From NCBI GenBank assembly GCA_963693305.1, contig OY855913.1:13697701-13761700 (forward strand): DNA of 64,000 nucleotides. Reading direction: 5' to 3'. Each line of letters begins with the position of its first letter. Positions within the stretch are counted from its first letter, which is position 1. Source of the stretch: Meandrina meandrites. Lineage: Eukaryota > Cnidaria > Anthozoa > Scleractinia > Meandrinidae. Below the pieces are notes generated by a model. It had not been told where the DNA came from, searched no databases, and saw only the letters and a list, made by a program, of their open reading frames with translations. Made by a program: the position numbers and the translations under genes. This document shows, piece after piece, positions 45,901 through 57,900 of the stretch.

Positions 45901-48900
45901 ATATCTATGCTACTTCTATATGAAGAACACGTTGTGCTGTCCTTGAAGCTGTAGAAACCTGTTACAAGTAGCTTGGACTGGGAACGTGCATTTATATACC
46001 ATTTATATATATCTAGCATTTATATATTATATAATATTATAGATTAGGGACCTTACATGTAAGATATGAGGACGGAAAGTGCCAACGGCAGTGGATGCAG
46101 GAAACTTGCATGAATCCTTCATGTCACTAAAGACAAAATGCTTAATAAGATGTGTATTTTCATATGTACATGTATTTGGGCTGAAAACACCAGGACACTT
46201 TTGCATACTTAATAATTATTATGAAGGCATATTTAATTAATCAAAGTCTGAAAAGCAAAAATATCTAGCAACAATTGATCAAAGAGCAGCCAAATGAACG
46301 CATTTACTGTCCGGCCATGTGACCAGTTGTAATACTGATGTTATAAATTAATCAAAGTCTGAAAAGTGACAATATCTAACAAGTGATCAAAGAACAGCGG
46401 AACAAACGCATTACTGTCTGGCCATGGCAGCAAAGCAGAGCAAAGGTAAGCCCTTTTCCAGTATATCATATTGGCTTCAATAGTCTGGAAACGGGGTTGA
46501 CAATTTCATTTCCTACATGTACAAAGTTTGCATTTTGTCAGAACCATTCCAAAACATGACTTTCAGAGAATTTTAATTTACCACGAGCGGTGATTTCTTC
46601 AAGTATACTATGAATAATATCCAAAACCGGTTGAAGCAATTTGAAAATCGACCAAGACTTGTTTCACATTTAACACCTTAAATTTATGAAAAAGTTAAGG
46701 TGGCTCTGAACCCCGTTGTTTTCAACTTTGTCTAAAATTGCATCTTATCTTGCTGATCAAATTTAATACAGTAATAGCCCGCGTATAAGAACCTGAATTT
46801 TTCAATTTAGCCTAAATAGGTTCTTATATAAATGGTACTTAAAGCAAATTTAGGCTACCAAGGTTCTTAAAATAGGTTCTTATATTTTCATGTGAATTTC
46901 ATCTGAATATACTAGAGTTGTAGAGTACAGTACTTGCAAATACTTGGGGAATTATTTGAATGGCAAACACAATAGACATACAACATGGTACTTAAAGGTC
47001 AAATGAACCAAAATTTCGACATTCTTTCTTTAGCGATTTAAAGCAACCAAACGCTAGAAGAACTCATTATTAACTAAACTTAAGGATGTTCGCGCTAATT
47101 GTTTTTGCGCATCCTTACTGCGCACGTAATTCATGTCGCAACGTCGCGCCACGTCATGCATCGAGCGCGCGCGCTGAGAAAACTTTCCAAACAAATACAG
47201 GGCTGGTAGCTGTTCAGATAACTTCGCTCGCAGTTTACTCTCTCAAATGATCGGTAACCCCCAATTTTTTTTTGATAGACAGCTTTGTTTTGCGATTCTC
47301 GACAGATTGTAAAAAAATGAACAAAAAGTCAATGTTGGAAGTCTACAAGTTTCTAACTTTTTTGCCCATGCGGCATCAAATCTTGCCCATCTTTCAACTG
47401 CCAGGCGAGTGCAAATGTGATCACTAAACGATTAGTTTTTCTAAAGGAACATCACCAGTTGAATCAATTTGCTTACTAGATCCCCTTAAACAATATTTAG
47501 ACAAGAAAATTGCATTTCATGAATTTATTCGCATTATTTTTGAGCAAACAGACACTGTCGCCATTGTCAGAAACGAAGGCCGATTTATAAGATTTTAAGG
47601 TGATCTTTCGGACATCTTATCTCCGAAACGAATTCGGTGACCCCCCAATTTTTTTACATTTCTGACATGAGTAACCCATAAACTCACAGTGGTGAAAGTT
47701 TTAGAAAAATGTCAATGTTGGAAGATTTTCGCGCGAACGTCCTTAAGAAGAAATTTTGCTTTCTGAGCCTTAAAGCGCGAACTATAGCAAAAACTACGAA
47801 GATTTCCGAAGACTTCACGAAAAGGTTTCCAAAATGACCGCGCACTGGAATGGAAGGAATGGATCCAGCTTTGAATTTTGTGACTTAATAGTTTTATTTC
47901 ACGGCTTTGCGATCGAAAAGACGATCGTCGTTTTAAGAGCGAATAATGTAAAGTTTGAGAGTTTGAGTCAGTCTAAGTAATTCTGAAAGAATCTAAGCTT
48001 TTTTTTAAACATGGTTGTTACATTTTTTACTACATTGTAATCCAGTTTCAAAGATTAATAATTATCAAAGCACTGAGTAAAATTGTAAGCCTTGTACGAT
48101 ATAGGAGGTTTTCAAACACTGGATGGCGTATAAAACTCATCAGTCTGCTCAGCTTGGTATAGAACAATTAGTTTTGTTATATACTCCAATCTAAATGCAG
48201 TTTTTTGGATTTGCACGTAATTCTTATCAGGACGTGTGCGGCTTGCAACCCGGATCGGTATGCAGCGCGAAGGATGTGATCCTAGGATGTGGCCAAAAGC
48301 TAAGATTGAATTCACTGTTTCTTTTCGGTACTCGAGAGTCACACAAAACACAAAAATAAATTTGTACACAAAAATTTAACTTGAATGAAAGGATATTTCT
48401 CAATGCAATTGGAAACTGCAAAGCATCAAGCAGGGTAAAACTTTCAATGAATAAATTCGTGTCGTTTTCAGCTGAAGGAAAATTCAGTGTTGAAATAAAT
48501 ACTGAGCGTTTACACACTGTTCCCGCGGACACTGTGAGTTCTGTTTGCATTAGCTGTTTTTTGGTCCATATTTATTTAGCCGACACATGTTATTTAGGGC
48601 TCGATATTAACGGTTGTAAACCCAACATAAATACAACATTTGAAGCTTAATTTTATACGCGTCAAAAAGCACGTGCACGTGCATGGAAGCAAATTATTTG
48701 ACGAGGATATTGAACTAACGAACTCAAATTCTAATGCTTGATCATGACTCAGCCAAATCAACAAAGTAAAAGTGCTAATAATCATAACAAATACTCTATC
48801 TAGCTCTAGGTAGAATAAGAAAGGTGCAAAATGCATACCACTAACTTCCTTCGTTTAGCAAAAGCCGAACGGACAGTGGGGTCTTTGTGCTTCGGAAGAA

Positions 48901-51900
48901 ATTCTTCCCCGTGATTTCTTTTCGGAACAAAAAAAATAGTCTGCGTCTCAGCATCCTCTTTGAGGTGGAGTCTTAGCGGCTTGAAATCAGAACCCAGAAA
49001 CCTACGTATTGCCAGATTTTATCTGAAGTAGTCTTCGGTAAAATGAACCGCACAAATGCGAGAGTTCTTTTCTGGCTGAAATTCTTTTCTTTTCATTTTC
49101 AAAAGCTATTGTTTCCTGAGCTTTGAATTTGCTGGAAACTTAAACATACTTACTTTCGACTTAGAATAATTTAAGCAGTTTAGTGCTGCACAAAACACCA
49201 TGATGTTCCATTCTTGTGAGCTTCATCACTAAAAGACAATTTCACAGCTCACCAATACTGACGTCACAGTTTTATGTTCCGACAATTTTCCGACAATTTT
49301 GCCGAGCGCTCTACGATTATGAAGGCCAAAACTAAGCATTTTTCAACTTGAAATTTCTCTGTTTTGCAAAGTTCAATTCCTTTGAAACTTCAGAATATGT
49401 TTATTTGGTTCTTAATCAACAAATTGGCGTAAAAAAAGAAAATTCGAAATTTTGGTTCATTTGACCTTTAAGCTTGAAAGAAAAAAAGTTATGTCAAGTT
49501 ACTTTTGAATAGATGATGATCTTAATTCAGCAGTTTCTACCTATACACTTTTACAGCAACCCCACTGATAAGAACCTAACTTAAAATTTTAGCCTAAATA
49601 GGTTCTTATGTGGAGGGGGCTTAAAATGGAAATTTTAGCCTAACAGGTTCTTAAAACCCAGGTTCTTATACGCGGGCTATTACTGTAGTAGGGTGACCAA
49701 GCTTATTTTTGAGTTATTAACAGTTAAAGCTAAAATTATACAGTTGCTGTGGTAACCTTTTGTGTCAACAAAATGATACATGTAACATGTTTGCCAATCA
49801 CTGGGTATTTATTTGACACCATGATTGTAGCATCAACAGATAATGAGTGGTTATAATGACCCATCAAAATCTAAGTCTTGGAAAGTGTTGGAAACTGCTG
49901 CCAGCTCCTCTTAGCTCAATTTGATTAATACATCCTGTAAAGAACATGTGGCAGAGAAAATTGCATTTAAAGGAATTTTTTTGCAATATATTTTGAACAA
50001 AAAGTCACTGCTTTAGTGTGGTGACCCTATAACATTTGGTGAAAGTTTTAGAAGAAAGTCAATATTAAAAGATTTTTGGGCAAGCATCTTTGGCAAGAAG
50101 GTGCTCCTCCATTAACTCCAGCTTGAGTTCAATTGTTTCCTGTAATTACTAGTAAATTGCCTGTTAAACAACATGTCACAGTTGCATAGTTCTGTAAAAT
50201 AGTGACAATTAACAATTACCGGTAAATTATTTGCTCTCAAATTCTATGAGGTGATAGTTGATGAGGCCTGCGGCCTCATCAACTATCACCTCATAGAATT
50301 TGAGAGCGAATGATCTAACTGTTTTAGTAGAATTCTTTCTAATGTACCATTATTTTATTAAACTTTTCAATTATTTCCACATGTAAAAGTATAATAATTT
50401 GCCAAACATTCATACTTGTATGGTAACAGCTGATAGTATATGAGAAGCTCAACCAATCAGATTGTCGCATTTGCATTAACTGTAGAATTCTACTTGGATA
50501 AGCTTTTACACAGGTTTGTTCCATTGAAGATTTCTCCAAAAGTTGCCAGTCATTGCCATATTTACAAGTCACGTGACCAGAACAGAAAAAACTCTTAAAC
50601 TAAAACAGCAGATACATTTGAAAATTAAAATTAGTTTCAATAGATAAAGAACGTCCACATGCATAATGTCATGTATCATTTTATGACATTCACATCATTA
50701 TAAGAGGTACGGTGTATGGCATAATAAAAACTCATATTTATAGACTTCTTGAGTAATGTTTCCTTTTTTCATGTAAACAGTAATTCCATACATCAGATTA
50801 TAAAGACGGCAGCATTGTTTCTCATTTGTAAAAGAAATCAGAACTCTGTCTTGTTTCTGTTGAGTTATAGGAATTTTAAATTCTAACTCACGGTTTGGGA
50901 CTGGCACTAGTTTTGCATACACAATGACATATTTGCCAAGCAGGTGCACCTTTCACCACGGTAAAACGTAAAAACCAAGAAAACTACTTCAAAGATAAGG
51001 TTTTCATTTTCAGTATTCAAAGTATGATACTTGACAAGTACTCTCCTGATTTACTAAATTTTTTGGAACTTTACTAAAGCATTTTAAAAGTAAAGAATCT
51101 TGTTTGCGAGAACTGAAAATATATCTACAATCAGCAGCTATTTTACATATCTTTACTGATGCTTCCACGTTTTTTTTACATGAATGATTTCTCAAGAAAT
51201 AAGAAAACAAAAATAGCCTCAGATGTTTGACCGTGGGGAAGGTGCACCCCCAAATAAGATCAATCATTTAGCATTACAATACGTCTTTGGCAATTCCTTA
51301 TCAACTGCTCTGGATCTGTAGTTAAGAGTCTCCCCTCTTAAGCTACCAGCTAACACTGACTGAGCCAGCAAGTACAATTTCTGCAAGATAACTTGTTTAC
51401 AATCTTTTGACAGAATAATATCACTTATGACTCCTGAAGACAGCTGGGTGGCCAGGTGGCAAAGAATTGGTAAGCCAAATTACCTAGTAATGTTGAGAAT
51501 TTTAAGATTTTTTATCAGGGCCTTTTACAGTTTTAAGGTGGCTTACTACAGTTTTGAGGGGGTAAATGAGCCCAACTTTTAACTCTTTAATAAAATGTCC
51601 AGAAAGGTTTTATCTTTCACTCATTATTGTTTGTTGCATCCTACAACCAATATATGCGACATTTGAGCAATATAGATGCTAATAAACAGCCAAAATGAAT
51701 ATCCGAGTGCTTAAGAGGAGACTGGGCACTAGTAGTTTCAATGGCGTTTTTCTCAAAAATTCAGAAATTAGAAATTGAATCAGATAAAACATTCATGCAA
51801 AATAAATTAAACATCTGTAAGACAGTTTTTTTGCCTATTTTAAAAATAGCTCAAAGTCCGTCTTACAGATTTTTTTTAGATTTTGACAGTTGACGCGATT

Positions 51901-54900
51901 CACCCCGAAAAATTAATTGTGAAAATTTTATTATGGGTCGTACGGTAGGTTTTTTAGATATTTTGAGCCGAAGTCAGGTTTTTACGACCTCCGACAAGAA
52001 TCGAATTGCGCATGCCCTATTATTTGAGCGCGCGCTCGCATGACGCCACACATTATGAGCGATGAAAAAAGCGAATTAGAACTCCTCTGTCAGTTGTTTA
52101 TCAACCTATCTGTAGTATTGTTTTCGTCCTATAGCATGTCTAAAACCTTCTGAAACTGTTAACTTTCGAAGAAAGGGCTCAAACTTGTTTTCGTTTCCTT
52201 AAGTGTTGCTCACGAAAGTTTTGCGAGCGAGAGCGATATTGACGTCAGGCAGCCAAATCGTAGCGCGCGCTCTTAATACTGTTGTTATGGTAGATAATGT
52301 TAATAGGAAAGAGCCAAATGTTTTAATTATACAAAAGTAATACATTAAAAACAATAGACGGTGTTCTATCACATTTCCAAACACAGTACACTGGTACTTC
52401 AACAATATGTTTATTAGCGAAACACTAGGATCAGAAGTTAGTTCATTTGGATCACTACTATGGAACAGAATCATATGGCATACTTTTTTACTAATTAGAC
52501 TTGAGCTTATCTAGTGTATGCTTCCAAGAGTTTGAATTGGAGCAAGTGTTGCATGTTGCAAAACAGAAACTTGTTTCTGCTTAGGAAATTTAGGACTGAA
52601 AAGATAGGAAAAAAGGAAACTTTGTCTAAAAAATAGGAGAAAAATAGGATAATCGATAGTACTTTGATGGACAAAAAAGCCTCCATACACCCCTTCTGCT
52701 ATCCCAATCCACCACTATAAAAGTTGAGACAAACCAAAGAGTTCAGCAACTTATCAAAGATCTCTACCTGGGGAATCACAGAGATGAAAGGACTGATAAA
52801 TGGCTTTGTCAAACATGAAACACGCCTCGCATTCCAGAATTCTACAGCCTCACCAAAATACACAAACCGACCCCAGTTGGTAGACCAATAACATCAGGGT
52901 GTGATTATGGCGCGCCGTTTGTTTCAAAATTAATTTTAGCTATTGATTACCGTATGTGTCCTTTGTTGCACATTGTCACTGTATAGATATTCTCGGTACA
53001 TCCATTAACTCCACTAACTTTATTGAAAATTGTTGAGAACATCGTGTAAAATGTGAGCTATTAAAAGCGACTTTATGTAAAATCAACTTTCGATCAGTTT
53101 TACATATCGATTTTCATTCATTTTTGCCCAATCTGCCATTAGTCATGCCTGTAATTCATGTTAGTTGAACTTGCTACTATTTCGATCGGTTTTCCTTCAT
53201 ATTCAATCGGTTGTGTGTTTTTCAATCAGTTGTACATGTGACTATTTCGATCGGTTGTGCTTCATATTCGATCGGTTGTGTGTTTTTCAATCAGTTGTAC
53301 ATGTGACTATTTCGATCAGTTGTTCTTGATATTCGATCAGTTCCGAGTTTCATTCAATCAGTTGTACATGTGACTATTTCCATCAGTTGTACTTGACATT
53401 CGATCAGTTGTGTGTTTCATTCAATCAGTTGTGCATGTGACTATTTCGATCAGTTGTACTTGATATTCGATCGGTTGTGTGTTTCATTCAATCAGTTGTA
53501 CATGTGACTATTTTGATCAGTTGTGCTTGATATTCGATCAGTTGTGTGTTTCATTCAATCAGTTGTACATGTGACTCTTTCGATCAGTTGTACTTAACAT
53601 TCGATCGGTTGTGTGTTTTTCAATCAGTTGTGCATGTGACTATTTCGATCAGTTGTACTTGATATTCAATCGGTTGTTTCATTCAATCAGTTGTACATGT
53701 GACTATTTCGATGAGTTGTACTTGATATTCGATCAGTTGTGCATGTGACTATTTCGATCAGTTGCGCTTGATATTCGATCAGTTCTGAGTTTCATTCAAC
53801 CAGTTGTACATAATGTGATAACAATGGGGTGACAGGCCTACACAACTCTTATCCACGTGTAATAGCCATGTAAGAGTTTGTCTCGAACGAGTGTATCTTT
53901 TAGGGATCTGCCCCTTTTGCGCGAAACAGTTGGGGGATCCTTGAATATTTCGTTAAGTCGTGGTTGCTGTTGGATTAAATGCCACTTTTGCATGAGTATA
54001 TGTTTTAAGTTAGGCACCGTTGGACGGTATTGTGTAACGAAAGGCAGGATTCGCGTGTTTTCTTTGCATTTCTTTTGAAGGGCAAGTTTTCTGTCTTCAT
54101 ACTTTATCTCTGAGAGGATTGCCGAAAACAGAGTTTCTGGGTATCCTCTTTTCATAAGATGTGCTTTGAATTGTGAGATTTGAGCTTTAAATTCTGTATT
54201 TGAGTTGTTTGCTCGGAGAAGTCTGATTGCTTCGCCTTTAATGAAGCCCTTTAATTGACCCCTGGTGGGTGGCAACTGGAGAAATGCGTGTACTGAAATG
54301 TTTCAGTAGATTTGAAATGCGTTTTTATGTCTAATATAGACTCATTTGCGAATCGTTCGCCTTTGAAAACGTTTGTGTCTACACTGATAGCTCTTCGTCT
54401 GGCTCCATGTTAGAGTCGTGTTCTTTGGAGGTCAATGCTACTTTGAGCAGTCCGTCTTTTGTTAGCAGGCTCATGGCCGTTAAACTCAGGCAATACCGCG
54501 GTTTCGATCCTTCTGGATCTCTTCAGTTGCCGATGAAGGAGAGTGATAGGGACCAGTGTTCGATATCACTCAGGCAAATGGCATGTTTTTAATGTTTTTA
54601 TACTCGATCGGCGGATCGAAAATTCTGAATTCTTATTGGTTGGTTTCTCACTAGTGAAAAGTGAGCATGTAGTTTTCGATCCTATTGTACACAGCTTGAT
54701 GCTGTGTTCCTTCTTGTGGCTATAATGTTTAATTTTAAGCATGTATTATTCTTTTTCTTTAAGGATAATGAGTTAGGTGGAAGTGCGTCGTTATTTTACG
54801 ACAGAACACCAAGTACGCGAGGTTGGCGTTCGGTATTTTAGAGCGCATTCCGCATAACTGATCGAAATAGTCACATGTACAACTGATTAAATGGAACACA

Positions 54901-57900
54901 ACTGATCGAATGTCAAGTACAACTGATCGAATGGTCACATGTACAACTGATTGAATGAAACTCAGAACTGATCGAATATCAAGCGCAACTGATCGAAATA
55001 GTCACATGCACAACTGATTGAATGAAACACACAACTGATCGAATATCAAGTACAACTGATCGAAATAGTCACATGAACAACTGATTGAATGAAACACACA
55101 ACCGATCGAATGTTAAGTACAACTGATGGAAAGAGTCACATGTACAACTGATTGAATGAAACACACAACCGATCGAATATCAAGTACAACTGATCGAAAT
55201 AGTCACATGCACAACTGATTGAATGAAACACTCAACTGATCGAATGTCAAGTACAACTGATGGAAATAGTCACATGTACAACTGATTGAATGAAACTCAG
55301 AACTGATCTAATATCAAGAACAACTGATCGAAATACAGTGGAACCCCGTTAATACGGCCACCAACGGGCCATGAAAACTTGGCCGTATTAACGGGGTGGC
55401 CGTATTAACGGGGTAGGGTCAAATTTCATGACTGGTCTACTTCAAGTGACGTCTTGACAGATACATATCACAATTGCATTTCTAAGAGCCACATTAAAAT
55501 GCTAACGAATCTATTGAACCTTGAGAACAATCTTTCTGTAACAGATGTTCACAAAGAGGAGAAAAGCTCGAAGAGTTCCACGCCGCAAGAAAAAAGCAAG
55601 CCGTGTTAAGAACTTTGGTATTTATTCTCTTTTTACTACGCGCTTAGTAATTTCGCTAAGCAGGCGTTTTGAATAAAATAGTATCATTTAATATTGTTTC
55701 TCAAGTACTGAATTTGTTTGTTTTGGTCAATTATTAATGAGTATTTGGTTCGAGTGGCCGTATTAGCGAGGTAAAATTGTAAAGGATTGTATAGTTTGGG
55801 ATTTCACAATGTGGCCGTTGGCCGTATTAACGGGGTGGCCGCATTAACGGGGTTTTATTATAAGAAAATGTAGGGGCGTTTTGCCGGGACAAAATAAAGT
55901 GGCCGTAATAACGAGGTGGCCGTATTAACGAGGTGGCCGTAAGGCGGGGTTCCACTGTAGTCACATGTGCAACTGATTGAATGAAACACAACTGATCGAA
56001 TGTCAAGCACAACTGATCGAAATAGTCACATGTGCAACTGATTGAATGAAACACACAACCGATCGAATATCAAGTACAACTGATCGAAATAGTCACATGT
56101 ACAACTGATTGAATGAAACACACAACTGATCGAATGTCAAGTACAACTGATGGAAATAGTCACATGTACAACTGATTGAATGAAACTCAGAACTGATCGA
56201 ATATCAAGCACAACTGATCGAAATAGTCACATGTACAACCGATTGAATGAAACACACAACCGATTGAATATGAAGGAAAACCGATCGAAATAGTAGCAAG
56301 TTCAACTAACATGAATTACAGGCATGACTAATGGCAGATTGGGCAAAAATGAATGAAAACTGATATGTAAAACTGATCGAAAGTTGATTTTACATTAAGT
56401 CGCTTTGAATAGCTCACATTTTACACGATGTTCTCAACAATTTTCAATAAAGTTAGTGGAGTTAAGGGGGGAGACTCTTAACTACAGATCTGGGACAGTT
56501 GCTAAGGAATGGCTGAAGACTGTTTTTTGAAGCAAGCGATTTTGAAGCTTTTTGTAACGCTAAATGGTGAATTTATTTGGGGGTACACCCGCTTTAAAAA
56601 AAAAATATCATTGCGCGTGCGAAACTAGTGCCAGTCCCAGACCGCGCGTTAGAATTTAAAATCCCTGAAACTCCACGGAAACAAGGTAAAGTTCCGATTT
56701 CTCTTACGAATCAGAGATAACGTAGCCGTCTTTATAATTTGACGTATGCTTTTACCGTTTACACGAAAAGAGGAAACGCTACTGATTTAAGTCTGTAAAT
56801 ATGAGTGTTTATTACGCCATAACTCCTATAATAATGCAAATTTCACAAAAACGATACGTCACATTACGCATATGGACGTTCTTTATCTATTGACGTTCAT
56901 TTTAATTTTAAAATCTATTCGCCGTTTGAGTTTTAGCGGAGCTCCTGCGCGCGAAGCGCGCCATCGGAGCACCATGGGTAAGAATTTTTGGTAAACCCAT
57001 GAGGGCAAGAAAATTTGGTGCGTATGCCCGCCCGTCCGCGCGTACAGACTCTCGGGGAGGGGGAGTGGAGTCCTAAGGCAGCCCGACCGGGGGTGGGGGG
57101 AGGAGAATAGGCTGAGGGAGATGGGGAGCACCTGCCATCTCTACTTATCCCTACTTACGTAAGTAAACAGAGCTTACAACTTTGATCAATTGACAGCTGT
57201 CAAATCAAGGTATCCGCTGACCAGTATCACGTGGCCATATCGCGGGCTCACATGTGGAACTCATCGTGGTCGCGTGTTGTGAAGTTGACCGCTGACCAGA
57301 TGATGGTTTTCTAGTTGATCGCGGGCTCAAGTCCTAGTTTTGTTTACAAATTTTTTAATCATCGCGTTAATTCAGATTTAAATAATGGGCAAAGTTAATA
57401 ACCGAGGAGCTCAGCTTTTAGGCATGGCTAGATCTATTGTAAAAAGTTTTTTTTGGTTAAAAAAATGATCTGCAGACACTTCATTTCAACTTAAATGAAA
57501 CGATTGTATGAAAAGGCGGCAAACTGGTTTGTACGTTGTTCACTGCTGAATTGAAAGACGGGAAGAAAGCGTGCTGGAGGGCATAGATCTTCGTGAATAT
57601 TTTTCGCTTTATTTACTTATCTACAGCATGGAAACTTATGCCAAGTGATTTAGTTTAACCTCTTAACGGGAAGATCCGAAATAATTGTTGACATTAACAT
57701 GATATATCGGAGTACGAGTCAAAAACAGCGAGAGTTGAAGCACTGTCGTCGGTTCCTGCGGCTGACCAAGACTGGAAAATTAACTGTGAGCTAATATAAA
57801 AGTGTGCTCAGAGCCGGTCAAGTTGACTGAAGTGACGGATAAAAGACTGTTAAAAGCTACACCGAAAGGAAGAAAGATATTGATCTTCGCTTATAATCCA

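Larger units (their letters stand above)
46769..49685. mobile_element. Pogo/Tigger-like TA-flanked element
   Basis: CAGTAATAGCCCGCGTATAA at the left end matches the inverse of the right end perfectly, and TA flanks both (46767-46768, 49686-49687), as for Tc1/mariner-pogo elements. Subterminal AGCCTAAATAGGTTCTTAT words occur on both sides. Without the inserted 46996-49467 segment it would be about 440 bp, a MITE with no transposase. Confidence 0.85.
46693..50096. mobile_element. Old TTAA-type element split by a later insertion
   Basis: The left piece begins TTAAGGTGGCTCTGAACCCC (46693) and the right piece (49688 to about 50096) has GTGACCCTATAACATTTGG then AAAGTCAATATTAAAAGA. These match, in diverged form, the start and end of the younger family member at 47084-47742 (GTGACCCCCC, TCAATGTTGGAAGATTTTC). 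The pogo-like element at 46769-49685 separates the halves. Confidence 0.55.
53009..56461. mobile_element. 3.45-kb TTAA-flanked foldback element with mirror minisatellites
   Basis: The ends CTCCACTAACTTTATTGAAA and its inverse are flanked by TTAA (53005-53008, 56462-56465). About 200 bp of terminal sequence match with only a few differences, followed inward on each side by arrays of the same minisatellite in opposite orientation. The centre (53816-54856) holds a Penelope reverse-transcriptase fragment and unassigned sequence. It has no transposase, so it would rely on another TTAA element. High identity of the ends suggests recent origin. Confidence 0.85.

Noticed and set aside
48112..48650. 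Overlapping frames on both strands inside the 46996-49467 element
   Set aside because: No transposase motif, and opposite-strand frames cover the same bases; probably chance.
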